A DNA stretch of 64,000 nucleotides, taken from the NCBI RefSeq assembly GCF_002018875.1, contig NZ_MVOL01000013.1, positions 155,165 to 219,164 on the forward strand. Reading direction: 5' to 3'. Below, piece after piece: positions 34,836 through 43,780 of this stretch. Source of the DNA: Pseudomonas sp. MF4836. GTDB taxonomy: Bacteria > Pseudomonadota > Gammaproteobacteria > Pseudomonadales > Pseudomonadaceae. The notes under the pieces were generated by a model. That model worked only from the letters and a program-made list of their open reading frames with translations, did not search any database and had not been told where the DNA came from. The position numbers were made by a program, and so were the translations under genes. The stretch's first letter is position 1, and each line of letters starts with the position of its first letter.

Positions 34836-34949
34836 AACCTTCCAAGCACCTGAGGCAAATCTCTCCTACCCCCCGATTTGCGGGGCGTGTGGCCTCCACT
34901 AGGCTTAGTCCACAGCAGTCCTATATATGAAGAACACAAAGGTGCGGGT

Positions 34950-36074
34950 ATGAGCGAGGTCGATTCAAGCGCTGGGGCGAGTGATATTCTGGTCAGCTTT
35001 CGTGGAGTGCAAAAGAGCTACGACGGCGAGAACCTGATCGTCAAAGACCTCAACCTGGAGATTCGCAAAGGCGAATTCCTCACCTTGCTCGGGCCTTCCG
35101 GCTCCGGCAAGACCACCAGCCTGATGATGCTGGCCGGTTTCGAGACCCCGACCGCCGGCGAGATCCAGCTGGCCGGTCGCTCCATCAACAACGTGCCGCC
35201 GCACAAGCGCGACATCGGCATGGTGTTCCAGAACTACGCGCTGTTCCCGCACATGACCGTGGCCGAGAACCTGGCGTTCCCGCTGTCGGTGCGCGGCCTC
35301 AGCAAGACCGACGTCAGTGAGCGGGTCAAGCGCGTGCTGAGCATGGTCCAGCTCGATGCCTTCGCCCAGCGTTACCCGGCGCAACTCTCCGGTGGCCAGC
35401 AACAGCGGGTGGCCCTGGCCCGGGCATTGGTGTTCGAGCCGCAACTGGTGCTGATGGACGAACCCCTGGGGGCGCTGGACAAACAGCTGCGTGAACACAT
35501 GCAGATGGAGATCAAACACCTGCACCAGCGCCTCGGCGTGACCGTGGTCTACGTGACCCATGACCAGGGCGAAGCCCTGACCATGTCCGACCGGGTGGCG
35601 GTGTTCCATCAAGGCGAGATCCAGCAGATCGCCCCGCCGCGCACGCTTTATGAAGAGCCGAAGAACACCTTCGTCGCCAACTTCATCGGCGAAAACAACC
35701 GCCTCAATGGGCGCCTGCACAGCCACACCGGTGATCGCTGCGTGGTTGAGCTGGGCCGTGGCGAGAAGGTCGAGGCGCTGGCGGTCAACGTCGGCCAGAT
35801 CGGCGGTCCGGTCACCCTGTCCATCCGCCCGGAGCGCGTGAGCCTCAACGGTTCCAGCGAAAGTTGCGTTAACCGCTTCTCGGGAAGGGTGGCGGAATTC
35901 ATCTATCTGGGCGACCACGTCCGGGTTCGCCTGGAAGTCTGTGGCAAAACCGACTTCTTTGTGAAACAGCCGATTGCCGAGCTCGATCCTGCGCTGGCGG
36001 TGGGCGATGTGGTTCCGCTTGGCTGGCAAGTCGAGCACGTTCGTGCGCTCGACCCACTTCTAGAGGCGCATTGA
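34950..36074 (+). CDS. agtA: ABC transporter ATP-binding protein AgtA
   Basis: The 374-residue ATPase is of the polyamine/PotA-like importer class. It has Walker A GPSGSGKTTS, the Q-loop FQNYALFPHMTV, signature LSGGQQQRVALARAL, Walker B LVLMDEPLGALD and the H-loop VTHDQGEA. A C-terminal TOBE domain covers about 285-365. The start is at ATG 34950 (MSEVDSSAG) behind AAAGGTG; an upstream frame extension is not conserved. It energises the AgtBCD complex, which in PAO1 takes up GABA and 5-aminovalerate. Confidence 0.9.
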   Translation: MSEVDSSAGASDILVSFRGVQKSYDGENLIVKDLNLEIRKGEFLTLLGPSGSGKTTSLMMLAGFETPTAGEIQLAGRSINNVPPHKRDIGMVFQNYALFPHMTVAENLAFPLSVRGLSKTDVSERVKRVLSMVQLDAFAQRYPAQLSGGQQQRVALARALVFEPQLVLMDEPLGALDKQLREHMQMEIKHLHQRLGVTVVYVTHDQGEALTMSDRVAVFHQGEIQQIAPPRTLYEEPKNTFVANFIGENNRLNGRLHSHTGDRCVVELGRGEKVEALAVNVGQIGGPVTLSIRPERVSLNGSSESCVNRFSGRVAEFIYLGDHVRVRLEVCGKTDFFVKQPIAELDPALAVGDVVPLGWQVEHVRALDPLLEAH

Positions 36075-36118
36075 TCGCCCCCTTGCTTCACCAACCCTGC
36101 ACGTGGAGAACACAATAA

Positions 36119-37162
36119 ATGTTGAGATCCCTGAAATTCACCGCCCTGACCCTGGGCTTGATGGGTGCGGCAAACGCGATGGCGGCAGGCCCGGACCTGA
36201 CGGTGGTGTCCTTTGGCGGCGCGAACAAGGCGGCCCAGGTCAAAGCCTTCTATGCCCCGTGGGAAGCGGCAGGTCACGGCAAGATCGTGGCGGGCGAATA
36301 CAACGGCGAGATGGCCAAGGTCAAAGCCATGGTCGACACCAAAAGCGTGTCCTGGGACCTGGTCGAGGTTGAGTCGCCTGAACTGTCCCGTGGGTGCGAC
36401 GAGGACATGTTCGAGCAACTGGACCCGGCGCTGTTCGGCAAGTCTGAAGACTACGTCAAGGGCGCGATTCAGCCGTGCGGCGTGGGTTTCTTCGTCTGGT
36501 CCACCGTGCTGGCCTACAACGCCGACAAGCTGAAGACCGCGCCCACCAGCTGGGCGGATTTCTGGGACACCAAGCAGTTCCCGGGCAAGCGTGGCCTGCG
36601 TAAAGGCGCCAAGTACACCCTGGAATTCGCCTTGATGGCCGACGGCGTGGCGCCCAAGGACGTGTACAAAGTGCTGGCCGGCAAAGATGGCCAGGACCGT
36701 GCCTTCAAGAAGCTCGACGAACTCAAGCCGAGCATCCAATGGTGGGAAGCCGGTGCCCAGCCACCGCAGTACCTGGCCTCGGGTGACGTGGTCATGAGCT
36801 CGGCCTACAACGGTCGGATCGCCGCGGTACAGAAAGAAAGCAACCTCAAGGTGGTGTGGAACGGCGGCATCTACGACTTCGACGCCTGGGCCATTCCACG
36901 TGGCCTGGACAAGGCCCGTGCAGAAGCGGCGAAGAAATTCATCGCGTTCTCGGTCATGCCGCAGCAGCAGAAGACCTACTCGGAAAACATCGCCTACGGC
37001 CCGGCCAACACCCAAGCCGTGCCGTTGTTGCCCAAGGACGTGCTGAAAGACATGCCGACCACCCCGGAAAACATCGCCAACCAGGTGCAGATCGACGTCA
37101 GCTTCTGGGCTGACAACGGCGAGCAACTGGAACAGCGCTTCAACGCCTGGGCGGCCAAGTAA
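36119..37162 (+). CDS. agtB: Periplasmic substrate-binding protein AgtB
   Basis: The 347-residue protein has a signal peptide (cleavage likely after ANAMA) and the spermidine/putrescine-type binding fold (PotD-like SBP_bac_8) with DLTVVSFGGANKAAQ and WDLVEVESPELSRGCDEDMFEQLD. It captures the substrate, in PAO1 GABA or 5-aminovalerate, and hands it to AgtCD. Only 44 bases separate it from agtA. PAO1 has a second binding-protein gene before the ATPase (PA0602) that is absent here. Confidence 0.9.
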   Translation: MLRSLKFTALTLGLMGAANAMAAGPDLTVVSFGGANKAAQVKAFYAPWEAAGHGKIVAGEYNGEMAKVKAMVDTKSVSWDLVEVESPELSRGCDEDMFEQLDPALFGKSEDYVKGAIQPCGVGFFVWSTVLAYNADKLKTAPTSWADFWDTKQFPGKRGLRKGAKYTLEFALMADGVAPKDVYKVLAGKDGQDRAFKKLDELKPSIQWWEAGAQPPQYLASGDVVMSSAYNGRIAAVQKESNLKVVWNGGIYDFDAWAIPRGLDKARAEAAKKFIAFSVMPQQQKTYSENIAYGPANTQAVPLLPKDVLKDMPTTPENIANQVQIDVSFWADNGEQLEQRFNAWAAK

Positions 37163-37230
37163 GGCGCCGTGCAAACGCGGCGTCACCCCTGGGTGACGCC
37201 GCCATCGTTTAAAGTTTTGCGGAGTTTGTC

Positions 37231-38478
37231 ATGGCCATCACCGTTCCCCTGAACGAGGTCACCAGCCCCACCTTGAAGCAGCGCCTGGCACGTGCCGAGC
37301 GGGTCAACCGCTGGAAGGCGCAGGCCCTGATCGCGCCCCTGGTGCTGTTTCTGTTGCTGGTGTTCCTGGTGCCGATTGTGGCGCTGCTGTACAAAAGCGT
37401 CGGTAACCCGGAGGTGGTCGGTGGCATGCCGCGTACCGTGGCCGCGGTGACCAGTTGGGATGGTCGCGGCCTGCCGGCCGAGCCGGTGTACCAAGCCTTG
37501 AGCGAAGACCTGGCCGAGGCCCGCAAGAATCAAACCCTGGGCGATCTGTCCAAGCGCCTGAACATGGAGTTGGCCGGCTATCGCAGCCTGCTGACCAAAA
37601 CCGCCCGCGCCTTGCCGTTCAAGGAGCAGCCGGCTTCTTACAAGGAAGCCATGGAAGCCCTGGACGAGCGTTGGGGCGACCCGGCCTACTGGCAGGCGAT
37701 CCGCCGCAACACCAGTAGCCTGACGCCGTATTACCTGCTGGCGGCCGTCGACCATCGGATCGACGACCTCGGCGAAGTGGCTCCGGCCACCCCGGACCAG
37801 TCGATCTACCTCGATATTTTCGCCCGCACCTTCTGGATGGGCCTGGTGATCACCGCCATCTGCCTGGTGCTGGCTTATCCCCTGGCGTACCTGCTGGCCA
37901 ACCTGCCGGCGCGCAAGAGCAACCTGTTGATGATCCTGGTGCTGCTGCCGTTCTGGACCTCGATCCTGGTCCGGGTGGCGGCCTGGATCGTGCTGCTGCA
38001 ATCGGGCGGGCTGATCAATGGCGCCCTGCTGGCCATGGGCGTGATCGATAAACCGCTGGAGCTGGTGTTCAATCGCACCGGGGTCTACATCTCCATGGTG
38101 CACATCCTGCTGCCGTTCATGATTCTGCCGATCTACAGCGTGATGAAAGGCATCTCGCCGACCTACATGCGGGCGGCGATCTCCCTGGGCTGCCATCCGT
38201 TCGCCAGCTTCTGGCGGGTGTATTTCCCGCAGACCTATGCCGGTGTCGGCGCCGGTTGCCTGTTGGTCTTCATTCTGGCCATCGGCTACTACATCACCCC
38301 GGCGCTGCTGGGCAGCCCGAACGATCAGATGGTCAGCTACTTCGTCGCCTTCTACACCAACACCAGCATCAACTGGGGCATGGCGACCGCACTGGGTGGG
38401 CTGCTGCTGTTGGCGACCATCGTGCTCTATCTGATTTACAGCTGGCTGGTAGGCGCCAGTCGCCTGCGCCTGAGCTAA
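37231..38478 (+). CDS. agtC: ABC transporter permease AgtC
   Basis: The 415-residue permease of the PotB type is unusually long. The first membrane helix (LIAPLVLFLLLVFLVPIVALLYKSV) is followed by about 140 residues of polar sequence (about 55-190) before the remaining helices. The EAA loop (AAISLGCHPFASFWRVYFPQTYAG) and the five C-terminal helices are normal. The polar stretch should face the periplasm and may help dock the binding protein. The gene lies 68 bases after agtB and 13 before agtD. Confidence 0.88.
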   Translation: MAITVPLNEVTSPTLKQRLARAERVNRWKAQALIAPLVLFLLLVFLVPIVALLYKSVGNPEVVGGMPRTVAAVTSWDGRGLPAEPVYQALSEDLAEARKNQTLGDLSKRLNMELAGYRSLLTKTARALPFKEQPASYKEAMEALDERWGDPAYWQAIRRNTSSLTPYYLLAAVDHRIDDLGEVAPATPDQSIYLDIFARTFWMGLVITAICLVLAYPLAYLLANLPARKSNLLMILVLLPFWTSILVRVAAWIVLLQSGGLINGALLAMGVIDKPLELVFNRTGVYISMVHILLPFMILPIYSVMKGISPTYMRAAISLGCHPFASFWRVYFPQTYAGVGAGCLLVFILAIGYYITPALLGSPNDQMVSYFVAFYTNTSINWGMATALGGLLLLATIVLYLIYSWLVGASRLRLS

Positions 38479-38491
38479 GGAGAGAATCGAA

Positions 38492-39316
38492 ATGCTGAGC
38501 CCTTACATGTCGCCCGTCGAGCGGGTCTGGTTCTACAGCTTGCGCATTCTCTGCGGGCTGATCCTGCTGTTCCTGATTCTGCCGGTGCTGGTGATCATCC
38601 CGCTGTCGTTCAACTCGGGGAGTTTTCTGGTGTACCCGTTGCAGGGCTTCTCGCTGCACTGGTACCAGGACTTCTTCGCCTCCGCCGAATGGATGCGCGC
38701 CCTGAAGAACAGCATCATCGTCGCCCCGGCGGCCACGGTGCTGGCGATGATTTTCGGCACCCTGGCGGCCATCGGCCTGACCCGCGGCGACTTCCCGGGC
38801 AAGGCACTGGTGATGGCGCTGGTGATCTCGCCGATGGTGGTGCCGGTGGTAATCATCGGTGTTGCCAGCTACCTGTTCTTCGCGCCGCTGGGCATGGGCA
38901 ATAGCTTCTTCTCGCTGATCGTGGTGCATGCGGTGCTGGGGGTGCCCTTTGTGATCATCACCGTCTCGGCCACCTTGCAGGGGTTCAACCACAACCTGGT
39001 GCGGGCGGCGGCCAGCCTGGGCGCGTCGCCGCTGACGGCGTTTCGCCGGGTGACCTTGCCACTGATCGCGCCGGGGGTGATCAGCGGAGCCCTGTTCGCT
39101 TTTGCCACCTCGTTCGATGAAGTGGTGGTGACCCTGTTTCTCGCCGGCCCGGAACAGGCAACCCTGCCACGGCAGATGTTCAGCGGTATCCGCGAAAACC
39201 TCAGCCCGACCATCGCCGCAGCGGCAACACTGCTGATCGCCTTCTCGGTGGTGCTGTTGCTGACCCTGGAATGGCTGCGCGGGCGCAGTGAGAAGCTGCG
39301 TACCGCACAAGTCTGA
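38492..39316 (+). CDS. agtD: ABC transporter permease AgtD
   Basis: The 274-residue PotC-type inner-membrane permease has six hydrophobic helices and the EAA cytoplasmic loop (AAASLGASPLTAFRRVTLPLIAPGV). It pairs with AgtC. It is the last gene of agtABCD and is followed by a GC-rich inverted repeat at 39324-39354. Confidence 0.9.
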   Translation: MLSPYMSPVERVWFYSLRILCGLILLFLILPVLVIIPLSFNSGSFLVYPLQGFSLHWYQDFFASAEWMRALKNSIIVAPAATVLAMIFGTLAAIGLTRGDFPGKALVMALVISPMVVPVVIIGVASYLFFAPLGMGNSFFSLIVVHAVLGVPFVIITVSATLQGFNHNLVRAAASLGASPLTAFRRVTLPLIAPGVISGALFAFATSFDEVVVTLFLAGPEQATLPRQMFSGIRENLSPTIAAAATLLIAFSVVLLLTLEWLRGRSEKLRTAQV

Positions 39317-39323
39317 ATCCTCT

Positions 39324-39354
39324 CGGCGGCCTTGGACCAAGGTCGGGGCCGCCG
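39324..39354 (+). terminator. GC-rich hairpin after agtD
   Basis: CGGCGGCC and GGCCGCCG form a perfect 8-bp stem 8 bases after the agtD stop, with an inner CCTTGG/CCAAGG. There is no U-tract, so termination would need Rho or be partial. Confidence 0.45.
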
Positions 39355-39418
39355 CGCAACACCTGTCTGCCGATCAGCCGTAAACTTCGCGTCCCACAAG
39401 CCGACCGCGGAGTCCCGG

Positions 39419-40792
39419 GTGAACTTCAACGATGCCAGTTTCGAAGAGCTGCTCAATGCCCTGCATGACGGTGTCTACATCACCGACGGCCAGGGCAAGA
39501 CCCTCAAGGTCAACCAGGCCTACGAACGGCTGACCGGCTTGAGCGGCGCCGATTTGCTCGGGCGGCAGATGCAGGAACTGGTCAAGTCCGGGCTGATTTC
39601 CCAGTCCGCCTCGTTACGCGTGCTGCAGGACGGCAAGCCGACGTCGGTGATGCAGAGCCTGAGCCAGGGCAAAAAACTGTTGGTCAGTGCTACGCCGATC
39701 CTGGCGGCCGACCAGAGCATCCGCTACGTGGTCAGCACCGTGCGGGACATGACCGAACTGCTGCGCATGAAGCGCGAGCGCGACGAGTTGCAGCAGCTCA
39801 AGCAATTGCGCAACAGCACCGCTCGGTTACACGCCGGCCAGCGCGACAACCTGCTGCAATCACCCCTGATGGCCGACCAGGAAGTCTCCGGGCGGGTGTT
39901 CGCCCTGGCGCGGCAGGTGGCCGACTGCGATGTGAAGGTTTTGCTCCAGGGCGAGACCGGTGTCGGCAAGACCTTGGTGGCGCAGTACATCCACAACGCC
40001 AGCGGGCGCGCCCGCGAACCCTTCCTCGCCCTCAATTGCGGGGCCCTGCCGGAAAACCTGATCGAGGCCGAGCTGTTCGGCTACGCCCCGGGGGCCTTTA
40101 CCGGTGCCGGCAGCAAGGGCAAGCGCGGGCTGCTGGAGTTGGCGCACAACGGCACGCTGTTTCTCGATGAAATCGGCGACCTGCCGCTGGCGGTGCAGGT
40201 CAAGCTGCTCAAGGTGATCGAGGAAAACCGCTTTATCCCGGTGGGCGGCCTGGAGCTCAAGGAAGTCGATGTGCGCATCATCAGCGCCACCCACCACGAC
40301 CTCAAGCAACGGGTGGCCGAGGGCAAGTTCCGCGCCGACCTGTACTACCGGCTGAATGTGGTGCCGATCATGATTCCGGCATTGCGCGAGCGCAGCGAGG
40401 AGGTCGGGCCCTTGCTCGAGTACTACCTGCAGCACTTCAACCAGCGTTATCAGCGCCAGGCGCAATGGAGCCTGGAAGCCCTGGACCTGCTGGGGGAATA
40501 CGCCTGGCCGGGCAATATCCGCGAGCTGATCAACGTGGTCGAGCGTCTGGTGGTGACCTGCAGCAACCCCGTGATCGAAGCCCTGGACCTGCCCGAGGAA
40601 ATCATCGATGTGCAGGCGCGCAACACCGATGACAGCCGCCTGCCGCTGCGCAAGGTGCTGGAGAACGCCGAGCGCCAGGCCATACGTTCAGCCTTGCAGT
40701 TGCACAAGACCACCCGCCTGGCGGCCAAGGCGCTGGGGGTGAGCCAGGCCACGGTGGTGCAGAAGATGAAGCGCTGGGAGCGCTCTGATTAG
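39419..40792 (+). CDS. Sigma-54-dependent transcriptional regulator
   Basis: This is a 457-residue bacterial enhancer-binding protein. It has an N-terminal PAS sensor domain (about residues 8-115) and a short linker. The AAA+ domain has Walker A GETGVGKT (about 178), intact sigma-54-contact GAFTGA (about 224) and Walker B NGTLFLDEIG. A C-terminal Fis-type helix-turn-helix follows (RLAAKALGVSQATVVQKMKRW). GTG 39419 is preferred because GGAG lies 7-8 bases upstream and residues before it are not conserved. There is no receiver domain, so it responds to a small signal through PAS. It directly precedes a GG-N10-GC promoter and the alcohol dehydrogenase genes, its likely targets. Confidence 0.88.
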   Translation: MNFNDASFEELLNALHDGVYITDGQGKTLKVNQAYERLTGLSGADLLGRQMQELVKSGLISQSASLRVLQDGKPTSVMQSLSQGKKLLVSATPILAADQSIRYVVSTVRDMTELLRMKRERDELQQLKQLRNSTARLHAGQRDNLLQSPLMADQEVSGRVFALARQVADCDVKVLLQGETGVGKTLVAQYIHNASGRAREPFLALNCGALPENLIEAELFGYAPGAFTGAGSKGKRGLLELAHNGTLFLDEIGDLPLAVQVKLLKVIEENRFIPVGGLELKEVDVRIISATHHDLKQRVAEGKFRADLYYRLNVVPIMIPALRERSEEVGPLLEYYLQHFNQRYQRQAQWSLEALDLLGEYAWPGNIRELINVVERLVVTCSNPVIEALDLPEEIIDVQARNTDDSRLPLRKVLENAERQAIRSALQLHKTTRLAAKALGVSQATVVQKMKRWERSD

Positions 40793-40898
40793 ATTGCTGA
40801 TCAAGGGCCGCCCGGTTGATTAGAAAACCAATCGCAAGTGCCCGGTCATTTGCCCCTCGCACCACGGCAGGCCTTGATCTACATGGCCTGCGACATCT

Positions 40899-40914
40899 TG
40901 GCACAGCTTTCGCT
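40899..40914 (+). promoter_or_regulatory. Candidate sigma-54 promoter for the ADH-permease-ADH genes
   Basis: TGGCACAGCTTTCGCT has a perfect TGGCAC -24 block and GG-N10-GC spacing; the -12 block is TCGC instead of TTGC. It lies 75 bases before the first dehydrogenase gene and directly behind a sigma-54 activator gene. An imperfect dyad (GATTAG/CCAATC, near 40818-40833) upstream could be the activator site. Confidence 0.65.
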
Positions 40915-40987
40915 CTATAGCGTTCGAGCCCTTCGGAGAGCCGCCCCTGCGCGGCTCTTGCCACAACAATTAATCAAGGCCGAGCTG

Positions 40988-42136
40988 ATGAGTATTTCCG
41001 CGTTCAAAATTGCCAACAAACTGATTACCGGCCAAGGCGCCATCGAGCAGCTGGCCGGCGAACTCACGCGCCTCAAGATCAACCATCCGTTGATCGTCAC
41101 CGACGCGATCCTGGTCAAGTCCGGCACCGTCGACCTGGCCCTGGCCCAGTTGGGCGGGCGCCAATATGGGATTTTCGATGAGGTCAAACCCGAGCCCGAG
41201 ATTGCCATCGTCGAAGACTGTGCCCGGGCCTATCGGGCTGGAGCCCACGATGGCCTGATCGGCGTGGGCGGCGGCAGCGCCATCGATATCGCCAAGGCGG
41301 TGGCGGCCTTTGTCGGTCATGACGGCCCGCTGGAGGCGCTGTTTGGCGTCGACCAGGTGCCGCGCAAGGGGCCGCCGCTGATTGCCATTCCAACCACGGC
41401 CGGCACCGGTTCCGAGGTCACCAATGTGGCGATCCTCTCCGACAAGGCGGCGCAACTGAAGAAAGGCATCGTCAGCGACTATCTGTTGCCGGACGTGGCC
41501 CTGGTCAGCCCGCAGATGACCTTGAGCTGCCCGCGCAGCGTAACCGCCGCCAGCGGGGTGGATGCCCTGGTGCATGCCATCGAGTCCTACCTGTCGGTGA
41601 ATGCCTCGCCGATCACCGACTCCCTGGCCCTGGGGGCGATTCGCCTGATCGTCAAGGCGCTGCCCAAGGCCTACGCCAACCCGGCCAACCTGCACGCCCG
41701 GGAAGACATGGCCACCGCCAGCCTGATGGCCGGCATGGCCTTCGGCAATGCCGGGGTCGGCGCGGTGCATGCCCTGGCCTACCCGCTGGGCGGGCGTTTC
41801 AATATCGCCCACGGCGTGAGCAATGCCTTGCTGCTGCCCTATGTCATGGCCTGGAACAAAATGGCCTGCGTCGAGCGCTTTCGCGATATTGCCGACGCCA
41901 TGGGCGTGCCCCTGGCGGGCCTGAGCGAGCAGCAGGCGGCCAGCCTGGCAGTGGAGGCGATGGCCGAGTTGTGCGCCGCCGTCGATATCCCCACCGGCAT
42001 GCGCAGCTTCGGCGTGCCCGAAGAGGCGATCCCGGCCATGGCCCAGGAAGCCGCCGGCATTGAGCGCCTGATGCGCAACAACCCGCGCAAGCTCAGCGCC
42101 GCCGATATCGAGCAGATCTACCGCGCCGCGTACTGA
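40988..42136 (+). CDS. Iron-containing alcohol dehydrogenase, copy 1
   Basis: The 382-residue group III alcohol dehydrogenase (FucO/YiaY/EutG type) interconverts an alcohol and an aldehyde with NAD(P). The dinucleotide site is GVGGGSAIDIAK (about 92-103). The metal ligands are Asp192, His196, His261 and His275, in the usual family positions. The start is ATG 40988 (MSISAFKIANKL); the 5' frame extension is not family sequence. It is about four-fifths identical by eye to the dehydrogenase at 43781, with a permease between them. The substrate cannot be named. Confidence 0.9.
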   Translation: MSISAFKIANKLITGQGAIEQLAGELTRLKINHPLIVTDAILVKSGTVDLALAQLGGRQYGIFDEVKPEPEIAIVEDCARAYRAGAHDGLIGVGGGSAIDIAKAVAAFVGHDGPLEALFGVDQVPRKGPPLIAIPTTAGTGSEVTNVAILSDKAAQLKKGIVSDYLLPDVALVSPQMTLSCPRSVTAASGVDALVHAIESYLSVNASPITDSLALGAIRLIVKALPKAYANPANLHAREDMATASLMAGMAFGNAGVGAVHALAYPLGGRFNIAHGVSNALLLPYVMAWNKMACVERFRDIADAMGVPLAGLSEQQAASLAVEAMAELCAAVDIPTGMRSFGVPEEAIPAMAQEAAGIERLMRNNPRKLSAADIEQIYRAAY

Positions 42137-42215
42137 TCGACCCACGCCCGTGGCGGTCCGTGCCGCTGCGGGCGGTTTTACACCGCAACCAATACCAATA
42201 AGACAGGTGCAGTTG

Positions 42216-43661
42216 ATGCCAACCCCTTCCGATACGCGGCACGAGTCGCCGTACATACCCCTTGGCCCGTTCAAGGTGCGTTTGCCCTTTATCCACTACA
42301 AGTTCGAACTGCCGGATTACCTGCAGGGCCTGTTGATGTGCGCCGTCGACCTGGCGGCCATTCCGTTGATGACCGAATTTCTCGGCATGCCGTTCGAAAT
42401 CGCCCTGGCCGTGGTGATGCTCAATGGCTTGCTGTACCTGGCCCACCACCTGCTGGGCGACCCCGTGGTGCCGGGCTGGATCACGCCGGCGGTGCCGTTG
42501 TTGATGGCCTACTGCTCGCAGTTCCCCATGGGCCCGGAGCGTGTCCATGCCTTGATTGCCTTCCAGTTGATGCTCGGGGTGTTTTCCATTGCCCTGGGGG
42601 CTACCGGCATGGCGCGCAAGGTGGTGGGGTTCGTGCCCTCGGCGATCAAGTCGGGGATCATCGTCGGCGCCGGCATCAGTGCGGTCACGGCGGTGTTCCA
42701 GGTGGGCGGCAAGTTCGACAGCCTGCCCTGGACCATTTCCATCGCCATCGGCATTGCCTTCTACCTGATCTTTTCCCAGCACTTTGCCCAGCTCAAGCTG
42801 CGCAACCGCTTCTGGTGGAACTTCGCCAAGCTCGGCATCCTGCCGATCATTCTGTTGGCGGTGGTGATTGCGCCGCTGTTTGGCGAGGCGCCGTGGCCGA
42901 CTATCCAATGGGGCTTCAGCAAGCCGGACTTCGTGGGCCTGTGGAGCAACTACACGGTGTTCGGCCTGGGCATGCCGCCGCTGTCGATGTTCATTACCGC
43001 GTTGCCGACCATGCTGGCGGTGTACATCATCGTGTTCGGCGACGTGCTCAGTGCCAAGGTGTTGCTGGACGAGGCCGAACAGATCCGCAAGGACGAGAAG
43101 ATCGACTATGACCCGGACCGCTCGCACCTGATCTTCGGTGGGCGTAACGCCTTCATGAGTATTTTTGGCCCGGACATCGCCATGTGCGGCCCGAAGTGGG
43201 CGGCAATGCTGGTAGTGGTCATCGAACGCTTCAAGGGCGGGCCCAAGGCCATGAAGTCGATCTATGGCGGCATGGGTTCGTTTCGCTGGGGCACCAATAC
43301 CGGCTTGCTGTTGCTGCCGGTGGTGACCCTGGTGCAGCCGATTCTTGGCGTAGCCCTGGCCTTGACCTTGCTGATCCAGGGCTATGTCAGCGTGCGCCTG
43401 GGGATTCTCGAAGCGCGCAGCCAGCGTGACCTGGGCATTGCCGGAGTGATCGGCGCGGTCCTGGCGATCAAGGGCGCCAGCTGGGGGTTTGCGATTGGCG
43501 TGGTGCTGTGCCTGCTGATCTACGGCAAGAACTTCTTCAAGGGCGAAAACGACAAGACCTTCAGCAAGGACCTGAACAGCCCCGACGCGCCGCCAGCGCC
43601 CGCCGAGCCTGCAGCCACTGCAGCCACGGTGCAACGCCAGGCGGCCCGCGAACCGGTCTAG
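42216..43661 (+). CDS. SLC23/NCS2-like membrane transporter
   Basis: The 481-residue integral membrane protein has about 12 hydrophobic segments and reads like a distant member of the nucleobase/ascorbate (SLC23) superfamily. It does not show the classic QNxGxxxxT signature of xanthine/uracil permeases, so the substrate is open. Conserved-looking polar segments are GDPVVPGWITPAVPLL and FGPDIAMCGPKWAAM. The C-terminus is a proline/alanine-rich cytoplasmic tail. The start is ATG 42216 (MPTPSDTRHESP). Its position between twin alcohol dehydrogenases suggests it imports their substrate or a precursor. Confidence 0.72.
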   Translation: MPTPSDTRHESPYIPLGPFKVRLPFIHYKFELPDYLQGLLMCAVDLAAIPLMTEFLGMPFEIALAVVMLNGLLYLAHHLLGDPVVPGWITPAVPLLMAYCSQFPMGPERVHALIAFQLMLGVFSIALGATGMARKVVGFVPSAIKSGIIVGAGISAVTAVFQVGGKFDSLPWTISIAIGIAFYLIFSQHFAQLKLRNRFWWNFAKLGILPIILLAVVIAPLFGEAPWPTIQWGFSKPDFVGLWSNYTVFGLGMPPLSMFITALPTMLAVYIIVFGDVLSAKVLLDEAEQIRKDEKIDYDPDRSHLIFGGRNAFMSIFGPDIAMCGPKWAAMLVVVIERFKGGPKAMKSIYGGMGSFRWGTNTGLLLLPVVTLVQPILGVALALTLLIQGYVSVRLGILEARSQRDLGIAGVIGAVLAIKGASWGFAIGVVLCLLIYGKNFFKGENDKTFSKDLNSPDAPPAPAEPAATAATVQRQAAREPV

Positions 43662-43780
43662 GTGATGGTGCGGTTCGCCCCGTTACCGGCATAGGTCGGC
43701 AGCAGGGCGAGCCGAACTGACAAACTCCGATCCCCAGCTACTCTTTGTGCCAGCTCCCATCGTTATAAGAGGCTGCGCCC

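Noticed and set aside
43662..43780. A second sigma-54 promoter in front of the second dehydrogenase
   Set aside because: The closest GG/GC combination has the wrong spacing (GG-N11 or more), so no sigma-54 promoter is claimed.
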